64,000 bases of DNA from Laccaria trichodermophora (Eukaryota; Basidiomycota; Agaricomycetes; Agaricales; Hydnangiaceae), in contig JACTVC010000010.1 in the NCBI GenBank assembly GCA_018417955.1, forward strand, positions 818,763 to 882,762, given 5' to 3'. A model generated the notes under the pieces. The model was not told the origin of the DNA, ran no database searches, and was given only the letters and a program-made list of their open reading frames with translations. A program made the position numbers and the translations under genes. Positions 21,572 to 34,374 of the stretch are shown here, one piece after another (the stretch's first letter is position 1; each line of letters opens with the position of its first letter).

Positions 21572-22588
21572 CATGTTTTTGCACTTATGGTGAACTCTGC
21601 CCATGACCTTCCTATGGCTCAATTTCCTTCAATGTGGACTCATTTGGACACTACTTCACATATCAAAAATGCTCCAACAAACCACTTATGAATCTGTTGA
21701 CCCTTTGTGGAGGTACATCTGTTTGTAATTTCGTGTTTTTTGAACTTATGCTAAACTCTGCCCAAGACCTTCCTGTGGCTCAATTCCCTTCAGTGTAGAC
21801 TCATTTTGATACTACTACATGTGTGCAAGTAGTAGAATAGCAGTGAGTACCCTTCACACCTTTAACACCAGTCTGTTCAATGGCAGCACCCCCTACATAT
21901 TCCCCTTTGTTATTTTTAGTTGGTGCATGCATTCCTGGTCACATCCTCAGGTTTGCCCAGTATTATGCCTTGGACAATATACAACTCTTTTACTACTTGA
22001 GGATTGAGGAGACGTTTTCTGAATTGTTGTTTAACAATTTATTGTATTACATTGTATTAATCTGCCTACCCCACAAAGCACCATGAATTGATTACATTGT
22101 ATTCTGCCTTCTGTAAACCAGTCACTCAATCCTTAGGACAGTTCAATGTGCAGGCATATATGACAGTGCTGTCCATGAGGTGAAGAAGCCCTGTGATAAA
22201 ATGTTAAAAACAACAGTGTTGATCCACTTGCATTTGCTTACCATGTTGAGCCATTGTGGTGTCTTCCCATGCAGCTTTGTGTTTTAATGCTGCAGGATCA
22301 TGTCTACCATGTACATGAGGATGCATTTGATGTTGATGGTGTTATGCACCAGGGGATGGGTGGCAACTTTGTATAGGTAGTGGAAGCATTCATTCCAGTG
22401 TTCATTGTAGATGAGACATCTGCCACCAACCACAAATCACTACTTGACTTCTGGTCCATTGGTCTGAATCTTATCCACAAGATATGTTGGAGGTGTTTCA
22501 AGGGTCCCAGGTGCATTTTCTCAAATGGAAGAAAATAGCACAAAAATTAGAGAAAATTGGAATATGGTGCTCATTGTCAGCAATGATG
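21572..22588. pseudogene. decayed gene fragments related to 53270-53990
   Basis: Parts of this stretch align by eye with 53270-53990, for example GATTGAGGAGAC then TTTAACAATTTA, CCAGTCACTSRATCCTTAGG, and ACCAGGGGATGGGTGGCAAC. At 53990-53604 the minus strand keeps an open frame of 128 codons; here it is broken. It looks like an older copy of a captured gene piece. Function unknown. Confidence 0.45.
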
Positions 22589-23241
22589 TTATGAGTCCTC
22601 TGAGTTTATAAAAACACTAGTTTATTACCCTCTTTTCTCAAGGATTTTTTTACTACCTCTAACACTATTCTCCCATAAAAATTGATGGTTTGATGATGTA
22701 GAATAATGAACATTTCCTGAAAGGAAATATAGCAATAAAAATAGAAGACAAATCAGAAACAAATGGGGGGCAATGTGCACTATTGATGACAATGTTACAT
22801 AGCATATTTTCAACTGAGGTTATTTGCACTTTTTGAGTTAAAAATAGCAATAAGAATTTGAGGGAAAGTTACTGCTTGTGCAATATTGGGGAGCATGGTC
22901 AGAGTCCAGGAGAACTTTCCATATGTAGTAATCTACTTGAAATTAACTATAAAAGACTGGAAAAATTTTGAGAAAAATGGAGGATAATACTGGTTGTTAC
23001 TTTCAATGTATATGTAGGTACTCTCTGTAGGTAAATGGAAATATACACTTTATCCAATGTAAAATAGCAATACTATATATATATAGTTAATGGGTATAAA
23101 TCTGATGGGCTTTCAGGAGGTGGTCACATGACTAGTTTCCTAAATAATCAAAAATGTGAATGTTGTGGTGCTGCATTGTAGCTTCCTGAATATAAAAAGG
23201 ACTCGTATCTGCCATGCTTGCAATGGCCCTCTTGCACAAGT
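22589..23241 (+). mobile_element. 653-bp non-autonomous Helitron-like element (family 2)
   Basis: Starts TTATGAGTCCTCTGAG at 22589 and ends at 23241 with AAGGACTCGTATCTG, the GCCATGCTTGCAATGGC hairpin and GCACAAGT. It keeps family 2 phrases such as CTATTCTCCCATAAAAATTG. No coding capacity. It sits immediately before the first coding remnant of Helitron A. Confidence 0.6.
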
Positions 23242-26200
23242 CCAGTATGAAATTGGAGGGGTCAGTCAAATATAAATTTGTTGATCAACTTGTCTTACAG
23301 GCTGCAAGAGCTGAGTTGTGTAAAAACCCAGAGCTATTGATTTGTCATGCTCCCTTAGAGATTTTGAAAGACTCTATTACTATTGGACAGGCAAAAGCAA
23401 TTGCAAAAAAGCACCATGTATCAGTATTTGCTAGAGCTCCAGTCACTGAAGTGATGGAACTGTTATCTCAACATATGTGCACCTCACGTTGTGCCCATTA
23501 TTATACCCTATTTTCTCCTGAAAATCCTGCCCTTACAACTACAGAATGTAAAGCAAGATGGTATAAGGGATTGAGTAAAAGTGATTGTAAAAAAGTCAAC
23601 AAAGTTGGGTTGTCCAAGTGTAAAACCAAGTCAACCTTCAACAATAACCATTCTATTGAAAACAAAAATTCATATATAAAGTCAAAAAATGTAATCTTTC
23701 CTCCAAAGCCACCCTCTGAAAAATTAATTCACAAAATTATAACTGGGTTTTGTAGAGGCACTCATCCTTCAAACTTGATTGAAGCTGGGTGTGCAGCATG
23801 TGGCCAGCTCACAAGAGTTGTGGATATGATAGATTGCAGTGAAGTTACATGTAGTTTTGAACCACTGATAAGGGGAGGAGTGACTCGACTTGAGTGAAAA
23901 TCTATCTATGAAGAAATCAAGGAAATTGAAGGCCCAATTATTGATCCGGATTGCAAACATATATGCAAGGACTGCTTAAAATTTCTTAAAAAAGGATTAA
24001 CACCTCCTAAAGCTCTTTGCAATGGATTTTGGCTTGGAAAAATACCTGAAGAACTTGCATCCCTAACTTATGTTGAGCAGCTTTTAATTTCCAGAGTCTG
24101 ACATAATAGATGTATTATAAAAGTTGCTTCAGGAAGATATGAAATGCATGCAAATGCAATCACATTTCATAATCCTGTTGCTAAAATCTATGATACACTC
24201 CCTCCACCTATTGAAGATCTTGATGAAGTCTTAGCAGTAATGTTTGCAGGTCCATGCCAACCCACAAAAAAAGATGTTCAATGTACACCTTTGCTTGTAC
24301 GAAGATTGCATGTTGCAAAAGCATTGGAATGGTTGAGATTGAATCATGAAGATTACTATGATATAGGAATTTCCAAGGAAAATCTAAGTCAGTACCCTTT
24401 ATGTGATGCACCAGTTGTGATTGACTATTGTCAATCTATTGTTAACAAGGACAGGGAGGCTACAAGTTTACATGATGGTGAGGAAATTGGAACCACAGAA
24501 GGTCCATGCACATTTGTTGTCCAAGGGTTGACAGGAGAGGAATACTCCACCATGCCATTGGAGGCTATTAAAGCACAGGCATTGGAGCATCTTACATCCA
24601 ATAAAAAAATTATGTTTGTTGGCCACTCTGATGAGCCTAACTCAGTTTATAATAATCCTCAACTATTTCCCTCAATGTTACCATGGTTATTTCCATATGG
24701 TTTTGGTGGCATATGTAACAATATGATTCCTAAAAATATTTCTTCCATGGCACACAAGCGTCTTCTATTAATGTATCATGATAAACGCTTCCAGATGGAC
24801 CCACATTTTCCATTGATAGGGTTTAACCATGAACAAATACAACAAAGTACAACAGGTGGATATCTTACAACCAAAAAGTCCTCATTTTCCTTGGTCACAG
24901 ATCGCCTGTTAAATCTTGATATGGATGTTTTGTCTGGTATCAATAAATGACTTGCATTGGGGGAGCGTGTGAAGCCTGAAACAGAGCAGGAAAAAGAATG
25001 CTTCCAGCTACTTACCGATTTAGATTCAGTGGGAGGTCATGTGCAGGGATCCATTACATCAAAGAAATATATGAGAAATGAGGTTTGGTCTCTAATATCT
25101 TATATTGGTGCACCTTCATGGTTTATTACTCTATCACCAACAAACAACAAACATCCCATCTGTCTGTATTTTGCTGACACTGACACTGAATTTAAACCTG
25201 AATTGACCTTTTCCAAAGAATCTTCATTGTTGATTGCTAAAAATCCTGTTGCTGCAGCAAGGTTTTTTCACTTTATCTGTGAAAATTTTATTCAGCATGT
25301 ACTTGGTGTTGGAACTAATCATCCTGGAATATATGGTGAAACGGATGCATATTATGCAACTGTAGAGCAGCAAGGAAGATTGACATTACATCTGCATATG
25401 CTTCTATGGATCAAAGGGGCTTTATCACCCCAAGAAGTAAGAGATAGAATTATGGATCCAGCCTCTGACTTTCAAAAACATATGGTTGAATATTTGGAAT
25501 CTGTGCATAAAGGTGAACTATATGAAGGAACTTATGAAGAGATTTGTGAAAGATGCCAAGAAGCTCAGAAAAATAATCCAGATTATCAGGATCCAACACA
25601 TACAATGCCTGAACCTCCACCTCCACCTTGTAAAAAAAATGGATGCAACCAGTGCACACAATGCATTAACCAAAAAATATGGCATGGTAAATATAGAGCA
25701 ACAACAGATGATATTCTGTCTTGATCTAATCATCATGGATGCTGTAGACCTGAAATGGATGGGGAGGACCCTACTAAACTTAAATGTAAGGGGTGCCTCA
25801 ATTCACATGGTAAGTGCAAAGCTCGTTTTCCTCAAGAAATTGTTGAAGAGACAATGGTGGATCCACTTAGTGGTGCTTTAAAAATAAAGAAAGGTGAAAT
25901 GTGGTTAAATACTTTTACACCAGAACTTACATACATGATTAGATGCAATACAGATGTTACTAGCTTGATGTCAGGTACAGTGATCAAAGCTGTTGTAGGG
26001 TATATCACTGATTATGTTACAAAATCAGGATTAAGTTCATATACCACATTTGATGCTGTCCGACAAGTATTCAATAGAAATTCTGAGATGATCAGAGGTA
26101 GTACAGATAGGCAAAACACAGCTCAGCGCTTGATGACAAAAATGGTAAACACATTGACTGCAAAGATGGAAATTGGAAGCCCCATGGCTTCTCTTTATCT

Positions 26201-26868
26201 GCTTGGAAATCCTGACCATTATACCAGCCACAACTTCATTCTTTTCTATTGGAAAAATTATGTAAGAGGGGCACAAAGTGCATGGACAGATACAGAAAAT
26301 AATACAACAGAGTCATTTAACACTGAATATAAAGATGCACCAGACAAAGTAGTTTTGCAGAAGTATGATGGCACATACATTGGAATATCAAGTGTATATG
26401 ATTATATCTACCACCCAACTGCTTATGAGCACATGTCTCTATATGACTGGATACGTAAAGCCAAAAAAAAGAAGTGTTCAAAAGAAGAACAGCAAGAGTT
26501 TGATGTTCATTATGATAAGGATGAACTAGAATCTAATGCAGAAGATGATGACACAGACACAGAAGGAGAAGATGAAATTAATTTTCTTGGTGGAGGAGAC
26601 AGTATAGATGATGACATAGAAGATGAAGTTGGGCATCAAGATTTAGACTCTGAGGATGAACTAAATGATTACCAAATTATGTATGATGAGCATGAAAGCC
26701 ATGAATTTCTTCCAGAGCATCCTCAGTATTGTACTCATAAGGTTACAGTTGTTGATGAAGAAAATGCTCTTGTTCCAAATTTTGTTGGAGGTGGATTACC
26801 AAGATGTGACCAAGGAGATCGAGAGTATTATTGCTCTACAATGCTCACACTTTTCAAACCTTGGTGAT
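23242..26868 (+). pseudogene. Helitron A: N-terminal region and HUH/Y2 Rep, broken by stops
   Basis: All open pieces (to 23897, 24144-24950, 24957-25724, 25755-26867) lie in one frame, split by in-frame stops rather than frameshifts. The order is a Cys-containing N-terminal part (CAACGQL), a DUF6570-like segment (ANAITFHNP, DTLPPPIEDLDEVLA, LFPYGFGG), then the Helitron Rep. The HUH motif HLHMLLW has its first His at 25389, and the two catalytic tyrosines are in YITDYVTK (26001 and 26013). TGA stops occur at about 23895, 24101, 24948, 25722 and 26868. Where Helitron B can be compared (24101 and 26868), B has Arg. The protein would have nicked DNA for rolling-circle transposition; this copy cannot. 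Confidence 0.85.
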
Positions 26869-26876
26869 GTGGAAAG

Positions 26877-28040
26877 TTATGAGTCCTTACAAGTTTACGA
26901 GTAAGACTCATTCTTTATCAACTGAGGACTTAGGCAAATTTTTCATTCATTCATTCATTCATTGATTCACCTTTCATCACCGCGGGAACTTTTTCTCTTA
27001 AACAGAAAAGCAGCCATAAAATCAGGGAAAATAGCTAGAAAATTAGCAAAAAAAATGTAAAAAATCAGAATATTGCTTAGTAAGGTGAGGAGGCTGTGTT
27101 CAGGGGTCAGGGTCAATATCTAAATATAGAAACCACCTAAAAGTTGCCAGAAAATCAGAAAAAAATACCCAAAAATTAAGAGGCATCTTCTCTGTCACCA
27201 TAGTGTTGAAGGGGCTGTGTTCAGGGTTCAGGGTCCATATCTAAATATAGAACAAAGGAAGAAAAATGGCTAGTAAATCAGAAAAAAATGAGTAAAAATA
27301 AAAATCATACTTTTTTGTTGCCATGATGTATGAGGGGCTGTGTCCAGTGTTCAGGGTCCATATCTAAATATGAAAAATTAAGACAACTATCTATTATGCA
27401 ATATGACTATATCATCAGACCAGCCTTCTTGCTCTTTGAGATATTGGTCAAAAATGCATGACAATTTCCAAAAAGTATCCAATTTTTTCAGTATTTTGTG
27501 TTTTTCTCAATAAGGAATGGTCTGTATGACATTATTTATATATATGTGTAAAGGTAAGGAAAGGGGCTACAATTGTTGTTGGTGGAGCTAAGTGAGAGGC
27601 TGTGTTTCTGATACCGTGGGAATTTTAACCTAAAAAGGAAATTCATTACAGATATATAGAGCATGCTATTATAGGTCACAAAATATAACTAACCATCCTC
27701 TTTCCTGAGATATATCAAACAGGACTGTGGGAATATTTTACTATAAACAGAAAAATAGTTATAAAATTGGGAAAAATTGCCATAAAATCAAAAAAAAAAA
27801 AAAAAAAAGGAAAAATAAGAATAGCACACATTGTTGCTATGATGTTGATGGCTAGGCCCAGGGCTCAGGGTCTATTTACAAATATAGAACAAAACTCAGA
27901 AAATCATAGAGTGATTGCATGTCATTGCAGCTGATGGAATGTCAGGAGGGTGGTCACATGACCATTTTCCTACTTTAAATTTAGAGTCCACAGGAAGGAC
28001 TCATACATGCCATGCAAAGCACTGGCCCACACCCACAAGT
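26877..28040 (+). mobile_element. 1164-bp non-autonomous Helitron (family 1), copy 1
   Basis: Begins TTATGAGTCCTTACAAG, folding with GTAAGACTC, and ends AAGGACTCATACATG, hairpin GCCATGCAAAGCACTGGC and CACAAGT. It lies inside Helitron A's coding region. Removing it (keeping one T) restores frame from LFKPW to LKLENESWDE, matching Helitron B. Inside are three repeats with CAGGGTCCATATCTAAATAT. It has no ORF and appears to be an internally deleted relative of Helitron B. A second copy with the same length is at 52069-53232. Confidence 0.9.
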
Positions 28041-30656
28041 ATCTTAAATTGGAAAATGAGTCATGGGATGAAGCATTTGTTGGATATTCATTTTCAGCAC
28101 GACAATTAGAACTTATGAAGAACTTCAATATAAAATATGAATGTAACGATGCTTGAGATGATTATTCTGCTGAGATGAAAAAGAAAGATGCAAGAGAAGA
28201 TATATTTGGGTCATGGGAAGATATTGGTGGTGAAGTTGATACCAACTGTTCTCTCATCAATGAGGATATTCCCATAGATATTGATGAAGATATGTATATG
28301 TTAGGTAATCCTAATAGCATTAATAACCAGAAACTTCATGAAATGAACAGAATTGAAAATGTAGTAAAAAATGCTGGATGGCTAGATTCTTGCATTGGAA
28401 ATATTGACCCAGTAGACACATCTTTCAAACCAGGAGAGAAACGGTCTGGCTCTCAGTGGAATGTACTTGTACAATCACTGAAAAAACTTTTTATTGCTAC
28501 TTGTTCTAAAAATTTACCTGAAGCCCTTTGAAAGCAATAAAAGATAAAAATAGTACATCAAATGATGAAGTAGTTGTAGATGATATAAGTTATTTAAATA
28601 AAATTTTCAAAGCAGAGAAAGAACATGAGCAGCAATTGATCAATACAATTGTTCATGAATTCAGTCTTAATGATGAACAGGAAAGAGCTTTTTGCATAGT
28701 GACAAATCATGCTACAATGACAAAAAGTGAACAACTTAAAATGTATTTAGGAGGAATGGGTGGAACAGGAAAATCACAGGTTATTAAGGCATTAATAGCA
28801 TTTTTTGACAGACGTAATGAATCACACAGAATCATGATATTGGCACCAACTGGATCCGCTGCTGCTCTATTAAATATTTCAACATATCATTCAGCACTAG
28901 GTGTGCAAAGTAAATCAAGACAAAATAGCAATGAGCATTCAACTATGGCACAGGTTAGGTCACAACTAGATGGTGTAGACTATATATTTATTGAAGTTTC
29001 TATGATATCATGCTATGAATTGTATAAGATAAGCGCCTAACTAGCTAAGGCAAGGAATAGTATGGATGCACTTTTTGGTGGACTCAATATGATCTTTGCA
29101 GGTGACTTTGCACAGCTTAAACCAGTTCAAGGACAGGCTGTTTATGATGGATATGTTGGTACATCAGTAGATGCCTCCATGTCAGAGAGAGGACAGCAAT
29201 CTGCTATAGGCAGAGCACTTTGGCACCAAATTACTACTGTTGTTATTCTAAAAAAAAATATGAGACAAAATACACAATCAGTGGAAGATGCCAAGTTGAG
29301 GACTGCTTTGGAAAATATGAGATATGCAGCATGTACTGCTGATGACATTACATTTCTGAGAAGTCGTGTTGCAGGAAGACAGCCTGACCAACCAAAGCTG
29401 GCTGACAAATGTTTTAGAAATGTCTCTATTATTACTGCTTTAAATTCACAGAAAGATCGAATTAATGAACTAGGTTCTGCACGTTTTGCAGCTGATACTG
29501 GCCAAACTCTAACTGACTTTTATTCTGTGGACACACTAGGGGTTGAGAGTGATCCAGTTACTGGAAAAAAGCCTTGTGGAAGACCTAAAAAAACTGCCAT
29601 TCAGAAAACTATAAGTCCAGGTTTGCAAAATGTACTTTGGAACTTATGTCATTCTGCATCTGAACATATTCCTGGAAAACTTTCACTATGTATTGGAATG
29701 CCTATAATGATACGGAACAATGATGCAACTGAATTGTGTATAACAAAGGGGCAAGAGGGTTATGTTGTTGGATGGGATGCAAAGGTGGGGCCAAGTGGTC
29801 AACGGATTTTGGAAACTTTATTTGTAAAACTTGAGCGCCCTGCCAAAAACCATAAAGATTGAGGGGCTACCTGAAAATGTTGTCCCACTAATAAAGAATA
29901 GTACATCTATTGAGTGTCTCTGTCCAAGTGATCTTACCATATCTATATCACGTTCTCAGGTTTCTGTGTTACCCAATTTTGCAATGACAGACTATGCATC
30001 ACAAGGAAAGACTCGACCATTTAATGTTGTAGATTTGAATAGCTGTCGAACTCACTTATCTTACTATACTGCTCTTTCAAGAAGTGCTACATGTAAGGGT
30101 ACTGTAATTGTACAAGGTTTTGATCCATCAAAGATAACACATGGTGCATCTGGATATCTGTGGCAAGAATTCAGAGAGCTTGAGCTTTTGGATGATATTA
30201 CAAATCTTTGCTATACAGGCAATCTACCTGGATAAATTAATGGAAAACTACATAATGCTATTTTACGTCAATATCAACAACTTAAAGGAAGAGGATACTG
30301 CCCAGAGAATGTAATGGGACCCATCAGATGGAGTAAGGTATATCCTATGCAAACTTTTCAAGTTATAAGTGACAGTTCATGGCAAGTTATTAACAAATCA
30401 TCTAAGGATGGTTTGTTATCTGACAAATTGACTAATGAAGTGAATACTGAAACAAATAAAATAAACAAAAAATTATGTGGATCTTTTGTTCCTGCCCAAG
30501 GATCTAATATGATTAAGACTAACTTGAAGAGAAAGTCTGCTGATGATCCAGAAATTGAGGAGCCAAAAAAGAAAAAAGTTAGAACTAGTTTTGGCCCTAC
30601 ACCTGAAGTTCCCATTGGACTTGTTTGGGACTCTGTTGATTACAGCTGTTCATATG
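28041..30656 (+). pseudogene. Helitron A: Pif1-like helicase, broken
   Basis: Continues the Rep protein after the inserted element. Pieces at 28175-28531, 28528-29040, 29062-29862, 29831-30235 and 30314 onward lie in changing frames. Visible are the Walker A LGGMGGTGKSQV (about 28747-28782), a degenerate Walker B (DYIFIEVSM, where B has DYIFLDEVSM, so one Asp is lost), DFAQLKPV, TDYASQGKTRPF and YTALSRSA. It ends at VDYSCSYD (30656), the start of the peptidase-like domain, where Helitron B is inserted. A TGA at about 28156 replaces an Arg of B. Confidence 0.85.
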
Positions 30657-30782
30657 ACTTGTGGGTGTGGGCCAGTGCTTCACATGGCATGTATGAGTCC
30701 TTCCCATGGACCTCCAATGCTGAAAAATATGTAGAGTAGGTTTTTTTTTAAAAAGGCATATTTTAACATTTTTATTAACAAT

Positions 30783-30935
30783 GGATGCAAGCCACATTAA
30801 CTTAAATCAAATTAGTGTGAAGAGATTGTAAATGATGTTACAGTAACAATGTCTAAAAAATTGTAAAATCATTTGACATTTATTTACAATTCTTTATAAT
30901 CATTTGCTTCAAATTAATGTGGCTTGCATTCAATG
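30783..30935. repeat. imperfect inverted repeat in Helitron B 3' region
   Basis: GGATGCAAGCCACATTAA near 30783 pairs with TTAATGTGGCTTGCATTC near 30917 with one mismatch, and inner segments (GATTGTAAATGAT) also pair. It forms a stem of over 60 bp between the last coding exon and the 3' terminus. It could be a 3' UTR fold or a small nested element. Confidence 0.65.
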
Positions 30936-30997
30936 TTATAAAGATATTAATCTAGAATTCTATTTTAATGTTAAATTTATCAAGACAAAGTTCTAAT

Positions 30998-32920
30998 TTA
31001 AAGTTGAGAATATACAGCTAAAACAAGTTCCTGATCTTCATAGTATCTAAGATCATTATTGCTTTTATCATCTATCTGCCCATCTTCTATGCACTTATTT
31101 TTGGTGGTTATCCCATCATGGAACCAAACTTTACCTTCATATGAAAAAACTCTAGAGGTGAAATGATTATCGCCATGGTATATGATCCCTCTCAGGCTTA
31201 GTAAGACTTCTTCTCCATTTACTACAAACTTTACCTTGTGACTAGTTTCAGTATTACAGTATGGATACTCCAGGATGATAATCTTTGGAGCCTCTGCATA
31301 GGATACATGCTCAATCATTTCATCTGAGCAACCCCCACATATTTCTGTAGATGGCTTCTGAATTGATCCTATCCATTTTGAAGTTGATGCTGGTATAGGG
31401 TCAGATGCATGTAGAACATATCCCAATGTATCATCTACTTCATATGCATTTCCACAGTCTGAACATATTATTTCAGCTACTGCATTATTTTTTTCATACT
31501 TAAGCATTTCAAATGTAAGTTGTCCAACACTAGCACCTGTTTTGCCCATAGGAAATTTGATAGGATCTAAATTATGAAGATCATGTCTAAGTTCATCTCG
31601 TACATTTTCTAAAGTAAGTGTTCCTTCAAGCACCTTGTTGAAACCAGCTGCCAATGCACCTAAATAATCTTGGTTGATCTCTGTAAAATTTGTAGTCCAC
31701 CTCACAGGATTTATGTTCCAAATATGATATAAAATCACGAATAAGCTATCATATGCACAACTGTAATTTATACTATCCCATTGAAGTCCTAACTTGATGC
31801 TAGACTTAGGCTTCAGTATTTTTTTACTCTTTTTCTTTATATTAATCTCATCATCATCATCCAGCTTATGCTTGACTGCAACAGATCCCTTAGCTGGGAC
31901 AAATGTTAAAGTTTTCTTGGGTTGCTCTGCTTTCTTATCTTTCCCTCTCTTAATTATCTGCCATGGACTGTCTGTAACCACAGGTAGTATATCCATTGGA
32001 TCACTTTCACTCCACCTCAAAGATGCATCTGTTTTCTCTGGAATATATGCTGTACCTTTCCCGTTTTGAAAATTTCTGATTAATGAATTGCATGTGTATC
32101 CTACAACACAAGGAGGAAGTGACCCTTCATATCTAAGCCTAGTAATTTCATCTAGAAGATCTTGTTCTCTGAGTTTCTGTCTAAGATATTTTGCACATCC
32201 TCTAGTAACAATGCTAGGCTCAAAGCCTTGTAGAATGATAGTTCCAGCTGCACTTGCACTTCTGGAGAGGCAAGTATAGTAAGACATATGAGTATGGCAG
32301 CTGTTGAGATGGACAACATTGTATGGTCTAGTTTTTCCTTGAGCTGCATAATCTGTCATTGCAAAATTAGGTAGAACCCAAACTTGTTGTCTTTCTATAG
32401 ACTCCTTCAGATCACTAGGGAATGTACATGTAATAGTTTTAGATCCCTTGACTAAAGGTACCACATTTTCTGGAAGCCCAGGTATTTGAATAGTTTTTGA
32501 AGGCTTATCTAATTTTACAAATAGAGTGTCCAGTATTCTCTTTCCATGTGGACCTTTCTTTGCCTGCCATCCAACTACAAATCCTTCTTGACCTTTTGTT
32601 ATGCACAGCTCAGTTGCATCATTATTTCTGATCATCACAGGCATTCCAAGGCAGAGTGAAAGCTTTCCAGCAAAGTGTTCAGTTGATCCATGTCTGACAT
32701 TCCAGATTTGATGTTGATCATCAAAGTCAATTTCATTTGACTTGTGCTTTGATTTTGAAGCAGCCTTTGATTTTCCCCACTTTGTTTTATTAGCTGGGTC
32801 AGCATCCTTTCCCCACTTATCTACAGAGTAAAAATTGGTCAATTTTTGGCCTGTCTCCTTAGCAAATCTTTCACACCCCATTTGATTAATTTGATCTTTT
32901 TGTGTGTGTGTCTTCCACAT
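30998..32920 (-). CDS. Helitron B: helicase C-terminal half fused to USP-like cysteine peptidase domain
   Basis: 640 codons are open from 32920 to the stop at 30998. Residues 60-260 hold late helicase motifs: LCLGMPVMIRNNDATELCI, TDYAAQGKTRPY (189-200) and YTCLSRSA. From about 375 a second domain begins: GLQWDSINYSCAYDSLF with a candidate catalytic Cys388, two CxxC pairs (C486/C489 and C528/C531) resembling the zinc fingers of ubiquitin-specific proteases, and YHGDNHF with His582/His586 followed by FHDG with Asp602. This order (Cys box, zinc knuckles, His box, Asp) suggests a USP/C19-type deubiquitinase fold. The peptidase call is inference from motif layout. The true N-terminus is upstream; a 2-base slip in an AC run near 32910 shifts the frame. 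Confidence 0.75.
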   Translation of the reverse strand: MWKTHTQKDQINQMGCERFAKETGQKLTNFYSVDKWGKDADPANKTKWGKSKAASKSKHKSNEIDFDDQHQIWNVRHGSTEHFAGKLSLCLGMPVMIRNNDATELCITKGQEGFVVGWQAKKGPHGKRILDTLFVKLDKPSKTIQIPGLPENVVPLVKGSKTITCTFPSDLKESIERQQVWVLPNFAMTDYAAQGKTRPYNVVHLNSCHTHMSYYTCLSRSASAAGTIILQGFEPSIVTRGCAKYLRQKLREQDLLDEITRLRYEGSLPPCVVGYTCNSLIRNFQNGKGTAYIPEKTDASLRWSESDPMDILPVVTDSPWQIIKRGKDKKAEQPKKTLTFVPAKGSVAVKHKLDDDDEINIKKKSKKILKPKSSIKLGLQWDSINYSCAYDSLFVILYHIWNINPVRWTTNFTEINQDYLGALAAGFNKVLEGTLTLENVRDELRHDLHNLDPIKFPMGKTGASVGQLTFEMLKYEKNNAVAEIICSDCGNAYEVDDTLGYVLHASDPIPASTSKWIGSIQKPSTEICGGCSDEMIEHVSYAEAPKIIILEYPYCNTETSHKVKFVVNGEEVLLSLRGIIYHGDNHFTSRVFSYEGKVWFHDGITTKNKCIEDGQIDDKSNNDLRYYEDQELVLAVYSQL

Positions 32921-34374
32921 ATAATTGCCACATTTCTGAATTCCTTTGAAGCAATGTTAGGTCTTCCTGGCTTTTTACTGGCTTGAAGAGTTCTCAAAAA
33001 TTTAATGTCCTCAGCAGTACAATTTCCATATCTCATATTGACCAATGCTTTTCTCAGAGATGCATCTTCAGGAGTCTGAGTTTTCTGCCTCATATTCTCT
33101 CTAAGTATAACTACAGTTGCAACCTGATGCCAGAGAGCTTTTCCTACAGCAGCTTCTTGGCCACCTGGCTTCAAACCTGAATGGACTTGTGTCCCAACTG
33201 AGTGACTGTATAGAGATTGACCACCAACAGGGGGCAGTTGGGCAAAATCACCAGCAAATATCATATTAATTCCACCATATGGCTTATCAAAATTATTGAG
33301 TGCTTTGGCTAACTGTGAAGCAATTTTATACATGTCATGGCATGAGAGCATTGATACCTCATCTAAGAATATATAATCAACTCCATCTAGTCTAGCTCTG
33401 ACTTGAGCAATGCTTGTAGCCTCATTTCTGATACCCATTCAACTCATTGGCACACCCAAAAATGAATGATAAGTTGATCCATTCAGAAGAGCAGCTGATG
33501 ATCCTGTTGGTCCAAGCACAATAAATCTATGAGACTCATTTCTCTGTTGAAAAAAATAAATGAGGGCTTTGAAGACTTGTGATTTTCCAGTACCACCCAT
33601 GCCACCCAGATACATTTTTAATTGTTCAGTCTGAGGTTGAACTGCATGATTTGCAACAATCCTAAAGGCTCTTTCTTGCTCTCTGTTTAGGGAATATTTT
33701 TTTACAACTTTATCAATCATCCTTTGTGCTGATTTTTCTTTGGCTTTGAAGTCTTTTGTAAGATATGATTGGTCAACAATTTTTACATCATTTTCATTGG
33801 GGTCTAGCTGTTGATTTTTTACATTTTTCTGAGCAGGGATATTTTTATTTCTTTGAGCCAACTCCTCCTGTCTTTTTTGATCAACAGAAGCTTTCCATTT
33901 GGAACTAGACTGTAATATATCAGGTTGGATTGGTTCCTTGTCAACTTCACTTATTCCATTTGGGGATTCATCCATCCAGCCAGCTTCTTTTATTGCAATT
34001 TTTGTAGCATTCATTTGCTCTTGGTTTGCTCTTCCATATTTTCCAAGTGCTGCATATTTATTTGGAATATTCTCTTCATCATTTTCATCATACTGTGCAT
34101 CCCCAAAGTGAGCACCATCATATGCATTTAATTCATCAAGATCCAACATTGTCTCATTTGACATCCACTGGGGAAATGTTCCTTCAGAATCTCCCTTTTT
34201 TTGTTGAGCAGAAAAATCATCTCTAGCATCATTACACTCATATCTAATATTAAAGTTCTGCATAAATTGCCTCTGTTGCACTGTGAATTCATAGTCATTG
34301 AATGTTTCATCCCAAGTGTCTTCCTCAGATTTCAGATCATGACCAGTTCTCCAAGGCTTGAATAAAGCAAGCAT
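32839..34374 (-). CDS. Helitron B: Pif1-like helicase N-terminal half, one internal stop
   Basis: Two pieces in one frame, 34374-33439 and 33438-32839, are separated only by a TGA after GVPMS. The first carries the Walker A GGMGGTGKSQVF (residues 257-268) after a roughly 240-residue linker. The second carries the Walker B FLDEVSM (residues 24-30), DFAQLPPVGGQ and VILRENMRQ. These are SF1B Pif1-family motifs, the helicase half of Helitron transposases. The piece joins the Rep upstream through a frameshift near 34460 and the C-terminal half downstream through an AC-repeat slip. Confidence 0.8.
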
